NCBI GenBank assembly: GCA_049323795.1
Contig: JBMOOH010000031.1
Coordinates: 1 to 64,000, forward strand
DNA from: JAOADN01 sp049323795
GTDB lineage: Bacteria > Pseudomonadota > Alphaproteobacteria > Rhodobacterales > Rhodobacteraceae
Length of the DNA: 64,000 nt
Direction of reading: 5' to 3'
Shown here: one piece after another, positions 27,613 through 34,862 of the stretch
Numbering within the stretch: the stretch's first letter is position 1
How the letters are laid out: every line of letters starts with the position of its first letter
Translations under genes and position numbers: made by a program
Notes under the pieces: model-generated
The model's input: the letters and a program-made list of their open reading frames with translations, nothing else
What the model was told of the DNA's origin: nothing
Databases searched by the model: none

Positions 27613-28497
27613 TCAGCGCCACTCGACGATCGGCCGCATGGCGGCGGCGAAGGCCGCCTTCTCGTCGGCAGTCAGCGGGCCGAAGGGCATCCGGCACTCG
27701 CCCACGGGCGTGCCCTGGAGCGCGCAGCCGTATTTGAGCTTCTGCACGAACTTGCCGGATTCGAGGATGTTCATCGCCGGCCAGAGCCGGATCATGATGT
27801 CCCGCGCCGTGGCGATATCCCCGGCGCGGAAGGTCCGGTCGAGATCGCAGACCGCCCGCGCCATGCAGTTCGCCGGACCGCATATCCACGCCTCCGCCCC
27901 CCAGAGCATGAAGTCGAGCGCGATGTCGTCCGAGCCCGAGACAAGCTCGATGCGCCCGCCATAGCGGGTCGAGATGCCGATGGCGCGCTGCAGCACCCCC
28001 GAGGATTCCTTGATCGCGATGATCCGCGGGTTGTCGGCCAGCGCGTCGAGCGCCTCGTAGCCGATCTCCACCCCGTCCTTGCCCGGATAGGAATAGAGCA
28101 CGATGTCCATGTCCGTCGCGGCGGCCACCGTCTCGAAGTGGCGGACGATCTCGGCCTGCGTGGGCTTCGTGTAGAACGGCACGGCGAGGAGGACGGCATC
28201 ATAGCCCGCCGCCTTCGCGCGGAGGGTGTTGGCGATGACGCCGGCGGTCGAAGGGGCGTTGGTCCCCGCGACAAGGGTTTCCCCCGGCCGGGCGAAGTCC
28301 CTGACGAAGCGCAGCACGCTGTCGCGCTCGGCGTCGGTCATCAGGTTGTACTCGCCCGACGATCCGCAGGGCACCCAGCCCATGACGCCCGCGGCGCGCA
28401 GGGTCTCGAGGTGCCGTCCGAAGGCCGCGAAGTCGATCCCCCCCTCGGCGTCGAACGGGGTGACGAGCGCGGGCAGCACGCCACGGAGCTTCGGCAT
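27613..28497 (-). CDS. DapA-like lyase/deaminase (putative 1-pyrroline-4-hydroxy-2-carboxylate deaminase)
   Basis: 294 residues, a TIM-barrel aldolase of the DHDPS/NAL superfamily. CGSSGEYNLMT (GTTGE equivalent at 45-49), Tyr137 in YSYPGK and Schiff-base Lys163 in IAIKESSG are in place. In hydroxyproline breakdown the DapA-like HypD removes ammonia from 1-pyrroline-4-hydroxy-2-carboxylate to give 2-oxoglutarate semialdehyde. First gene of the leftward operon, divergent from the GntR regulator. Sialic-acid lyase or another aldolase is the alternative; the neighbours favour the deaminase. Confidence 0.88.
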   Translation of the reverse strand: MPKLRGVLPALVTPFDAEGGIDFAAFGRHLETLRAAGVMGWVPCGSSGEYNLMTDAERDSVLRFVRDFARPGETLVAGTNAPSTAGVIANTLRAKAAGYDAVLLAVPFYTKPTQAEIVRHFETVAAATDMDIVLYSYPGKDGVEIGYEALDALADNPRIIAIKESSGVLQRAIGISTRYGGRIELVSGSDDIALDFMLWGAEAWICGPANCMARAVCDLDRTFRAGDIATARDIMIRLWPAMNILESGKFVQKLKYGCALQGTPVGECRMPFGPLTADEKAAFAAAMRPIVEWR

Positions 28498-28569
28498 CGG
28501 ACCATCCTTTCCCGCGGCGGCAGCGGACCCGCCGCCCGGGCCCGGCGCCGCGACTCTTCAGTCGGCACG

Positions 28570-28632
28570 TTGTCGACTCATATTGGCCGGTCCGTCCGGG
28601 CGCCGTCAAACAGAATATTCCGTGTCGACACG
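28570..28632. promoter_or_regulatory. Operator/promoter region between the GntR regulator and the catabolic operon
   Basis: A perfect 12-bp palindrome CGTGTCGACACG lies at 28621-28632. A second site with the same TGTCGAC core (TTGTCGAC) is at 28570-28577, about five helical turns away. FCD-type GntR repressors bind short palindromes such as TTGTCGACAA, so both look like operators. For the leftward operon TTGACG (28609-28604), 18 bp, CAATAT (28585-28580) is a plausible promoter, with the second site just downstream of it. Confidence 0.6.
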
Positions 28633-28676
28633 TTTCCCGCGCGTCGGCTATCCTCCGGTCCGGCAGGGAGGCGGCC

Positions 28677-29420
28677 ATGCGCGCAGATGACGGACCGGAA
28701 GCGCGGCGCACCAGGGGAATGGGCGTCCGCATCGCCTACGAGACGATCCGGGACGAGATACTCGGGCTCCGGCTTGCGCCGGGGCAGCTTCTGGACGAGA
28801 CCACGCTTGCCGAGCGCTTCGGGATGTCCCGCTCGCCGGTGCGCGAGGCGCTGATCCGCCTTTCCGGCGAGGAGCTGGTGGTCACGCTCGCCAACCGCTC
28901 CACGATCGTTGCCCCGATCGATGTCCAGAGCGTCCCGAGATATGTCGAGGCGCTCGACATCGCCCAGCGGATGAACACGCGCCTCGCGGCGGCACTCCGC
29001 ACCGAGGCCGATCTCCGGGCGATCGCGGCCCGGCAGGCCGACTTCACGGCCGCCGTCCGCTCCGGCCGCCACCTCGCCATGTCGGAAGCCAACAGGAACT
29101 TCCACATGGCCATCGCCGCGGCGGGCGGGAATCCCTACCTCGCCTCGTTCTACGACCGCCTCCTCAACCAGGGACGGCGCATCCTGCATCTCCACTTCCG
29201 CCATGTCGAGGAAGGCCGGGGCGGCCACCTGCTGACCGGCGAACACGATGAGATGCTCGAGGCGATTCGCGACCGCGACGTCGAACGCGCCGACAGGCTC
29301 GCCCATCTCCACACCCGGCAGTTCCGGGACGCCTTCCTCGACTTCATGAAGCAGACCAATCTGGGGCAGGTCGGCCTCGCGGCGCCCGTCCCCGGCGGCG
29401 CCGGCCCGGCCGGAGGCTAG
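28677..29420 (+). CDS. GntR/FadR-family (FCD domain) transcriptional regulator
   Basis: 247 residues. Residues about 14-80 form the GntR wHTH (YETIRDEILGLRLAPGQLLD, then TLAERFGMSRSPVREALIRL). The rest is an FCD ligand-binding domain with the metal-type His cluster (NRNFHMAIAAAGGNPYL). It is divergent from the hydroxyproline-like operon and probably represses it until a substrate binds. The stop TAG is made of TA plus the first G of an IS630 tip, and the C-terminus (PVPGGAGPAGG) looks disordered, so the native end may have been altered. Confidence 0.92.
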   Translation: MRADDGPEARRTRGMGVRIAYETIRDEILGLRLAPGQLLDETTLAERFGMSRSPVREALIRLSGEELVVTLANRSTIVAPIDVQSVPRYVEALDIAQRMNTRLAAALRTEADLRAIAARQADFTAAVRSGRHLAMSEANRNFHMAIAAAGGNPYLASFYDRLLNQGRRILHLHFRHVEEGRGGHLLTGEHDEMLEAIRDRDVERADRLAHLHTRQFRDAFLDFMKQTNLGQVGLAAPVPGGAGPAGG

Positions 29421-30285
29421 AGCGGTTTTCGATCATGTTGGGTCATATCCGCATGCGCTGAAGTGGTTGGCACGTTCTTGCGGGGAGTAGAGGTCGAGGA
29501 TGCGTCCGATGGCGTTCCAGAGGCCGTGGATGGTGCGCTCAGCGGCCTTGCGCAGGTGAGCTTCGGGCTTGGCGATAGCCTGCTCGATCGGGGTGAGGTC
29601 GGGAGAGTAGGCGGGGAGGTGGAAGAGCCTCGCGCCTGTCGCCCGGATCGCCTCGCCGATGGCCGGCGCCTTGCGGCTGGATAGGTTGTCCATGATGACG
29701 ATGTCGCCGGGCGTCAGTTCGGGGACAGGGACCTGCTCGACATGGGCGGCGAACGCATCGCGGTTGATCGGCCCGTCGAGCACCATGGGTGCCACCATGC
29801 CGGTGTTCCGCAAGCCCGCCACGAAGGTGGTCGTCTTCCAGTGGACATGAGGCACCCCGGCGCGGAGCCGCCGGCCCTTGGGCGCCCTGCCATGACGGCG
29901 GGCCATGTTGGTGCTGGCCCGGGTCTCGTCGATGAACACCGGGCGGTCGGGGTCGAGATCGAACTGGCCTTCGACCCAGGCCCGGCGCCGGCTCAGGATG
30001 TCGGGGCGATCCTGTTCGGTCGCGTGCGCGGTCTTTTTTTCGCGTGATGTTGTGGCGATCGAAGAAGCGCCAGACGCCCGCCACGCTGACCCGTATGCCG
30101 CGCGCGGCAGGTGCCTCGCGGATCTCGTCCGGTGTCAGGTCCGAGGTCTCCTCAACCAACGCCCGCAAATCCAAAGACAAGGCCCGAGCCATATCCGCCG
30201 GCCTCCTTTGCCAGCCGATATCGTGAATCAGAAGACTTCAGACTTGGGAATCCCCTGCCAATTCAGGGGCGCCGAAAACCGCCCC
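29420..30285 (-). mobile_element. Degenerate IS630-family element
   Basis: The left tip reads GAGCGGTTTTCG inward from 29420, next to TA at 29418-29419. The right tip reads GGGGCGGTTTTCGGCGCC inward from about 30285, sharing the 10-mer GCGGTTTTCG, followed by the GGGGATTCCC block also seen in the other IS630 tips of the window. The transposase inside is frameshifted and lacks most of its N-terminal domain. There is no TA at the right border, so the copy has been rearranged since insertion. Confidence 0.7.
29433..30192 (-). pseudogene. IS630-family transposase, N-terminally deleted and frameshifted
   Basis: One frame starts at 30192 (MARALSLDLR) and jumps directly to ALVEETSDLTPDEIR, i.e. the first HTH region of about 80-100 residues appears deleted. 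It reads through to HNITRKK at an A7 run (30034-30040). The rest is in another frame and keeps the DDE catalytic block: FIDET, VIMDNLSSRKA and SPDLTPIEQ. One A fewer would restore the frame. IS630 copies are known that use frameshifting, so the A7 run could be a slip site, but the N-terminal deletion makes the copy defective in any case. Confidence 0.75.
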
Positions 30286-30401
30286 AGAGAGGACGTCGTT
30301 GACGACCTGCCGAACCTTGCGCAGCGGTGCCGGCCCGGGATGCGCTCCTCGACATCGACATAGCTGAACAGCGACCCCGCCGCGGCGCCCGTCCCGCGCA
30401 T
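30286..30401 (-). pseudogene. IS5-family transposase N-terminal remnant
   Basis: From an ATG at 30401 the frame reads MRGTG, then GSLFSYVDVEERIPGRH; after loss of one base (near 30328) it continues in another frame as LRKVRQVVNDVLSG. This matches the N-terminus of IS5-type transposases (LFSYVDLE.RVP..HPLR..R..V). It breaks off at the right tip of the IS630 element, as if IS630 had inserted into or recombined with it. Confidence 0.6.
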
Positions 30402-30480
30402 AACCACCCCCGTCGCCGCCACGCAAAGGGTGAATCATGTCCCTCAAACCATGTCGAGCACCGAGTTCTTCAGCAGCCTG

Positions 30481-30894
30481 CTAGCGGGCAACCGTCACGG
30501 TGCAATGCGCCTGGCCGGCGACTTCTGCGGCAACCGAGCCCAGCACCAGCCGCTTGACCCCGCGCTTGTCGCCGGTGCCCATCACGATGTGATCGGCCCC
30601 GATCTCCTCGGCATAGGCAATGATTGCAGCCCCGGCAGTCCGCGACACCACCGCCACGGTGCCCACATCCGTGGCCCCCGAGGCTTTCGCCTCGGCCTCA
30701 GCCTTTTTCAGGATCGCTTCGACCTCTTCATCCGGCCACTGGTTGATCAGCGGCCCCCTGGCCCCACCCAGCGCTAGGTTGACCGCACAGATCGTCAGAT
30801 GCGCCCCGGTCAGCCTGGCAAATTCTGCGGCCCGGACAACGCCCAACATGGCATGGTCCGATCCGTCGGTCGGGCAAAGAATTTTCTTCGTCAT
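30481..30894 (-). CDS. Universal stress protein (UspA family)
   Basis: 137 residues from ATG at 30894 with GGAG spaced correctly. KKILCPTDGSDHAMLGVVRA opens the Usp fold; HIVMGTGDKRGVKRLVLGSV carries the G-x-x-G-x9-G-S type ATP-binding segment. Usp proteins respond to starvation or oxygen limitation; the exact role is unknown. The surrounding DNA is visibly less GC-rich than the neighbouring genes and flanked by IS remnants on both sides. An FNR-type box lies just upstream, so anaerobic induction is likely. Confidence 0.9.
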   Translation of the reverse strand: MTKKILCPTDGSDHAMLGVVRAAEFARLTGAHLTICAVNLALGGARGPLINQWPDEEVEAILKKAEAEAKASGATDVGTVAVVSRTAGAAIIAYAEEIGADHIVMGTGDKRGVKRLVLGSVAAEVAGQAHCTVTVAR

Positions 30895-30955
30895 CGCATT
30901 GCTCCTCTGATCCATTGACTTTCCAATCAGACGAGCACGAAGCGCACACCGCGCC

Positions 30956-30969
30956 TTGACCTGAGTCAA
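30956..30969. promoter_or_regulatory. FNR/Crp-type box upstream of the universal stress gene
   Basis: TTGAC-CTGA-GTCAA is a perfect 5+5 palindrome of the FNR/FixK/Anr type, centred about 68 bp upstream of the usp ATG. If it sits at -41.5, transcription would begin near 30921, and a TCTGAT hexamer lies close to the expected -10. Usp genes are known FNR/Anr targets in proteobacteria. Confidence 0.65.
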
Positions 30970-31004
30970 GAAACTTAACTCATAGGCAAAAATCGGAACC
31001 CGAG

Positions 31005-31088
31005 ATGAAACCGATCGGCCCCAAGGACCGCAAGATCGTCAATATCCACAAGGCCGCCTATCAGCCCTTCTGCTGTGACCCCCGATAA
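31005..31088 (+). CDS. Short ORF of unknown status (27 codons)
   Basis: ATG at 31005, stop TAA at 31086-31088; protein MKPIGPKDRKIVN followed by IHKAAYQPFCCDPR. It begins 36 bp right of the FNR-type box, on the opposite strand from usp, and ends 17 bp before an IS630 tip. It may be the surviving 5' end of a gene lost in the rearrangement. No family recognised; coding is uncertain. Confidence 0.25.
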   Translation: MKPIGPKDRKIVNIHKAAYQPFCCDPR

Positions 31089-31106
31089 CTCGTCCATCTG
31101 ATGTTA

Positions 31107-31399
31107 AAGCGGTTTGCTCTTGTGGTGAATCGGGGATTCCCAATGGGGTGACGACGTTATCCACTACCCTTGGGAGGTGGATCATGGGCAAGCCCTACTC
31201 GTTGGACCTTCGGGAGCGGATCGTGGCCCATGTCGAGGCGGGTCATTCGGCGCGGGCGGCGGGTCGGGTGTTCGGGGTGAGCGGCCAGCATGGCGGTGCG
31301 GCTGGTTGCGGCGTGGCGGAGCCGGGCGCGGCGGGCGGCAGGCCCCGCACCGGCGGTCTTCGTCGACGAGACCTCGGTCAGGACGGGCCTCAGCCGTAG
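31107..31399 (+). mobile_element. IS630-family remnant, second copy
   Basis: The tip AAGCGGTTTGCTC begins at 31107 next to TA (31105-31106); GGGGATTCCC follows about 25 bp inside. The transposase starts at 31184 (MGKPYSLDLRERIVAHVEAG), reads to RVFGVSG, then must shift frame to SMAVRLVAAW and jump to VFVDETSVRTGLSR, the catalytic start. The middle and C-terminal parts are missing. It ends in the 3' end of the oxygenase gene. Confidence 0.7.
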
Positions 31400-32007
31400 T
31401 TGAAGCTGACGCTGATCCGGTCATCCCCGGCCATGTTCGTCGGAACCTCGTGCCGGAGCCAGCTTTCCCACATCAGCACCTCGCCCACCGAGGGCTTCAC
31501 GTAGACGAAGGGCCGCAACTCCTCGGGTGCGTCCCTCGTGCGCACGGGCGCATGCATCATCATGGCGAGCCGCGGATCTTCCAGCTTGAGCGCGCTCGTC
31601 CCCTCGGGCATCGCCACGTAGGTGGTGCCCGAGATGACCGACTGGGGGTGGATGTGGCTGCCGTGGCTGCCGCCTTCGGGCAGGACGTTGATCCAGAGCG
31701 AGTCGCACTTGAGCTTGCGGCCCTTCAGATCGAAGGCGAGGTCCTTGGCGAAGGCGGCGACATGCCTGTCCAATGCCTTCACGAGGTCGGCGAAGATCGG
31801 GAACCGCCAGGGCAGGTCGGCCAGCGAGGCGTAGGAGGTGTAACCCGGATACCCCTCGCGCTCGCACCACGCCTGCCCGGCCTCGTCATCCCCGGCGATG
31901 GCGAGGCACGAGGCGCGAAGCTCGTCGTGGTCGATCTTCGGCCTAGCAAGGTCGTTGACCGCCGCGCGGTAGAGGCGGGTGACGAAGAGGGGGGTGATGG
32001 TGGGCAT
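31390..32007 (-). CDS. Putative 2OG-Fe(II) oxygenase next to rplP
   Basis: 205 residues from ATG at 32007 (AGGA about 8 bp upstream). The facial metal region includes GSHIHPQSVISGTTYVAMP, and the distal His lies in WESWLRHEVPTN, before DRISVSFNYG. It resembles the uncharacterised TIGR02466 family of 2-oxoglutarate, Fe(II)-dependent oxygenases. The substrate is unknown. It lies about 90 bp after rplP on the same strand, but two hairpins stand between. The last two codons and stop may come from the IS remnant. A ribosomal or EF-Tu hydroxylase role is speculative (see findings). Confidence 0.75.
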   Translation of the reverse strand: MPTITPLFVTRLYRAAVNDLARPKIDHDELRASCLAIAGDDEAGQAWCEREGYPGYTSYASLADLPWRFPIFADLVKALDRHVAAFAKDLAFDLKGRKLKCDSLWINVLPEGGSHGSHIHPQSVISGTTYVAMPEGTSALKLEDPRLAMMMHAPVRTRDAPEELRPFVYVKPSVGEVLMWESWLRHEVPTNMAGDDRISVSFNYG

Positions 32008-32032
32008 GAACGGGTCCTTCCGATAACGGAAA

Positions 32033-32068
32033 GGCCCCCGCCGATTGCTCGCCGGGGGCCCCTTTTTT
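32033..32068 (+). terminator. Strong hairpin with T-run facing rightwards, between oxygenase and rplP
   Basis: On the plus strand the perfect 8-bp stem GGCCCCCG/CGGGGGCC (32033-32040 and 32053-32060) with a 12-nt loop is followed by CCTTTTTT. On the minus strand the same stem is followed by TTTCC only. It would stop rightward transcription from the IS region and more weakly the S10 operon. Confidence 0.65.
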
Positions 32069-32077
32069 CGATGCAGG

Positions 32078-32095
32078 GCGGGGTTCACCCCGCCG
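32078..32095 (-). repeat. Palindrome GGCGGGGTTCACCCCGCC after rplP
   Basis: An 18-nt palindromic hairpin (7-bp stem) sits 4 bp past the rplP stop. A near copy with the same GCAGGG lead-in lies between rpoB and rpoC (50123-50140). A dispersed REP-type palindrome or terminator is likely. Confidence 0.5.
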
Positions 32096-32098
32096 CGA

Positions 32099-32512
32099 TC
32101 ACCAGTCCTCGCGGACCACGACGCGCGTTGTCACGGGCAGCTTCATCGCCCCCAGACGCAGCGCTTCGCGGGCGATCTCCTCGTCCACGCCGTCGATCTC
32201 GAACATGATCCGGCCGGGCTTGACCTTGCAGGCCCAGAAGTCGACCGATCCCTTGCCCGAGCCCATCCGAACTTCGATCGGCTTCGAGGTCACGGGCAGG
32301 TCGGGGAACACGCGGATCCAGACGCGACCCTGGCGCTTCATGTGGCGGGTGATGGCGCGGCGGGCCGCCTCGATCTGGCGCGCGGTGACGCGCTCGGGCT
32401 CCGTGGCCTTCAGGCCGAAGGCGCCGAAGTTCAGCGCGAACCCGCCCTTCGCCTCGCCATGGATACGGCCCTTGTGCTGTTTGCGGAACTTCGTCCGTTT
32501 CGGTTGCAGCAT
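32099..32512 (-). CDS. rplP: 50S ribosomal protein L16
   Basis: 137 residues; MLQPKRTKFRKQHKGRIHGE is the invariant L16 start, and GSGKGSVDFWACKVKPGR contains the conserved KGSVDFW block of domain two. L16 organises the tRNA binding region of the large subunit and is a known hydroxylation substrate (Arg81 by YcfD in E. coli). Here it is the last ribosomal gene of the S10 operon: rpmC and rpsQ, which normally follow, are absent from the window. Confidence 0.98.
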   Translation of the reverse strand: MLQPKRTKFRKQHKGRIHGEAKGGFALNFGAFGLKATEPERVTARQIEAARRAITRHMKRQGRVWIRVFPDLPVTSKPIEVRMGSGKGSVDFWACKVKPGRIMFEIDGVDEEIAREALRLGAMKLPVTTRVVVREDW

Positions 32513-32525
32513 TTTTCCCTACCTC

Positions 32526-33257
32526 TCAGCGGCCGTCGCGGCGGTCGTCCCGCCGGTCAGGGCGCGCGCCCCGCGGGGCGGGGCCATCCTGAAGCTCGGC
32601 CGCACGGCGATCGCGCGCCTGCGGATCGTGCTCCATGATCTCGCCCTTGAAGATCCAGACCTTGCAGCCGATCACGCCATAGGGCGTCTTGGCCTCGGCC
32701 AGCGCATAGTCGATATCGGCGCGGAGCGTGTGCAGCGGCACCCGGCCTTCGCGGTACCATTCGGTGCGCGCGATCTCGGCCCCGCCGAGGCGGCCCGACA
32801 CGTTCACCCGGATGCCGAGGGCACCCATGCGCATCGCGTTCTGGACGGCCCGCTTCATCGCCCGGCGGAACGACACCCGGCGCTCGAGCTGCTGGGCGAT
32901 CGATTCCGCGACCAGCATCGCGTCAAGCTCGGGCTTGCGGATCTCGACGATGTTCAGGTGAAGCTCGGACTTCGTGAAGTTGGCGAGCTTCTTTCTCAGC
33001 GTCTCGATGTCGGCGCCCTTCTTTCCGATGATGACACCGGGGCGCGCGGTATGGATCGTCACGCGGCACTTCTTGTGCGGCCGCTCGATGATGACCTTCG
33101 ACACGCCGGCCTGCTTGGCCTCTTCATGGATGAACTCGCGCATCCGCAGGTCTTCCAGAAGAAGGTTGCCGTACTCCTTGCTGTCGGCAAACCAGCGGCT
33201 GTCCCAGGTGCGGTTGACCTGGAGGCGCATCCCGATCGGGTTGACCTTCTGTCCCAT
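32526..33257 (-). CDS. rpsC: 30S ribosomal protein S3
   Basis: 243 residues, starting MGQKVNPIGMRLQVNRTWDS at 33257. The KH domain (RPGVIIGKKGADIETLRKKL) and RVPLHTLRADIDYALAEAKT are intact. The C-terminal tail is Arg/Asp-rich (RRDDRRDGR), typical for alphaproteobacteria. The start codon shares its first base with the rplV stop (TAATG), so translation is coupled. Confidence 0.98.
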   Translation of the reverse strand: MGQKVNPIGMRLQVNRTWDSRWFADSKEYGNLLLEDLRMREFIHEEAKQAGVSKVIIERPHKKCRVTIHTARPGVIIGKKGADIETLRKKLANFTKSELHLNIVEIRKPELDAMLVAESIAQQLERRVSFRRAMKRAVQNAMRMGALGIRVNVSGRLGGAEIARTEWYREGRVPLHTLRADIDYALAEAKTPYGVIGCKVWIFKGEIMEHDPQARDRRAAELQDGPAPRGARPDRRDDRRDGR

Positions 33258-33646
33258 TACGCAGTCTCCCCGGCGGCTTCGACCTGACGCACCTTGATGG
33301 TCAGTTCGCTGAAGGGTTTCATGATCTTGCCGAACCGGCCGCGCGCCCGCGGACGGCCCCGCTTCAGCGTGATGTTCTTGCCGACCCAGGCCTCGGCGAC
33401 GACCAGTTCGTCGACGTCGAGTCCGTGGTTGTTCTCGGCGTTGGCGATGGCCGACTGAAGGCACTTCCTCACGTCGCCCGCGATGCGCTTCTTCGAGAAG
33501 GTGAGGTCGGCCAGCGCCTTCTCGACCTTCTTGCCGCGGATGAGGCCGGCCACGAGGTTCAGCTTCTGCGGGCTGACACGCAGCATCTTCGCCTTGGCGA
33601 GGGCTTCGTTCTCGGCCACGCGGCGCGGATTCTTTTCCTTGCTCAT
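33257..33646 (-). CDS. rplV: 50S ribosomal protein L22
   Basis: 129 residues. LRVSPQKLNLVAGLIRGKKV and KNITLKRGRPRARGRFGKI are diagnostic; the latter is the tunnel loop that contacts macrolides. Translationally coupled to rpsC through TAATG; 3 bp after rpsS. Confidence 0.98.
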   Translation of the reverse strand: MSKEKNPRRVAENEALAKAKMLRVSPQKLNLVAGLIRGKKVEKALADLTFSKKRIAGDVRKCLQSAIANAENNHGLDVDELVVAEAWVGKNITLKRGRPRARGRFGKIMKPFSELTIKVRQVEAAGETA

Positions 33647-33649
33647 GGC

Positions 33650-33928
33650 TTACTTCCTCTTGGCTTTCTTGTCGGCGGCGTGGCCGTAGTAGGTCCGCGT
33701 CGGCGAGTATTCACCGAACTTCTGGCCGATCATCTCCTCGGTGACGGACACCGGGATGTGCTTCTGCCCGTTGTAGACGCCGAACGTCAGACCGACGAAC
33801 TGCGGCAGGATGGTCGACCGGCGCGACCAGATCTTGATGACTTCCGAACGCCCCGATCCGCGCGCCCTTTCCGCCTTCTTCAGCAGATAGCCGTCGACAA
33901 AGGGACCCTTCCAAACAGAACGTGCCAT
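33650..33928 (-). CDS. rpsS: 30S ribosomal protein S19
   Basis: 92 residues; MARSVWKGPFVDGYLLKKAE and IKIWSRRSTILPQFVGLTFG are typical S19 sequences. It forms part of the small-subunit head with S13. It lies 3 bp from both rplB and rplV in the operon. Confidence 0.98.
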   Translation of the reverse strand: MARSVWKGPFVDGYLLKKAERARGSGRSEVIKIWSRRSTILPQFVGLTFGVYNGQKHIPVSVTEEMIGQKFGEYSPTRTYYGHAADKKAKRK

Positions 33929-33931
33929 GGA

Positions 33932-34768
33932 TCAACGCCCCTTCTTCGCGCTGCGCGAGCGGACGATGTACTTGTCCGTCGCCTTGTTCGAGCGTGTCTT
34001 GGTGCCCTTGGTGCCCTTGCCCCAGGGGGTGACCGGGTGGCGGCCTCCGCTCGTTCGGCCTTCACCGCCGCCATGCGGGTGGTCGATCGGGTTCATGGCG
34101 ACACCGCGCGTCGTCGGGCGGATGCCCATGTGGCGCATCCGCCCGGCCTTGCCGAAGTTCTGGTTGCTGTTGTCGGGGTTCGACACCGCCCCGACCGTCG
34201 CCATGCATTCCTGGCGCACCATGCGAAGCTCGCCCGACGAGAGGCGGATCTGTGCGTAGCCGCCGTCCCGGCCGACGAACTGGGCATAGGTGCCGGCGGC
34301 GCGGGCGATCTGACCGCCCTTGCCGGGCTTCAGCTCGACGTTGTGGACGATCGTGCCGATCGGCATGCCCGAGAACGGCATCGCGTTGCCGGGCTTCACG
34401 TCGGTCTTGGCACCCGCGATCACCTGGTCGCCGACGGCGAGGCGCTGCGGGGCGAGGATGTAGCTCAGTTCGCCGTCGGCGTATTTCACCAGGGCGATGA
34501 AGGCCGTGCGGTTCGGATCGTATTCGATGCGCTCGACCGTCGCGGCCATGTCGAACTTGGTGCGGCGGAAATCGACCACGCGGTAGAGGCGCTTGGCGCC
34601 GCCACCCTTGTGCCACATCGTGATCCGTCCGGTATTGTTCCGGCCGCCGGTCTGCTTGACGCCCTCGGTGAGCGCCTTGACCGGACGTCCTTTCCAAAGC
34701 TCCGAACGGTCGATCAGAACCAGCCCGCGCTGGCCAGGCGTCGTCGGCTTGTACGACTTGAGTGCCAT
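33932..34768 (-). CDS. rplB: 50S ribosomal protein L2
   Basis: 278 residues. The C-terminal PHGGGEGRTSGGRHPVTPWG segment, containing the peptidyl-transferase-proximal His of L2, is intact, as is AGTYAQFVGRDGGYAQIRLS. It is required for 30S-50S joining. It follows rplW after a 94-bp gap, the longest inside the S10 operon here; I see no clear terminator in it. Confidence 0.98.
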   Translation of the reverse strand: MALKSYKPTTPGQRGLVLIDRSELWKGRPVKALTEGVKQTGGRNNTGRITMWHKGGGAKRLYRVVDFRRTKFDMAATVERIEYDPNRTAFIALVKYADGELSYILAPQRLAVGDQVIAGAKTDVKPGNAMPFSGMPIGTIVHNVELKPGKGGQIARAAGTYAQFVGRDGGYAQIRLSSGELRMVRQECMATVGAVSNPDNSNQNFGKAGRMRHMGIRPTTRGVAMNPIDHPHGGGEGRTSGGRHPVTPWGKGTKGTKTRSNKATDKYIVRSRSAKKGR

Positions 34769-34862
34769 GCTTTCTGTCTTCCGTTGCTTTGGACCTTGCG
34801 GTCCGTTTCGTCAAATCGGAAGGCGGCCCCGTCGCCGGAACCGCCCGGGTCGGGCCCCTCTA

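Noticed and set aside
30273..30285. Intact right border of the IS630 copy with TA duplication
   Set aside because: The tip similarity is limited to about 10 bases and the flanking dinucleotide is not TA, so an intact border is not claimed.
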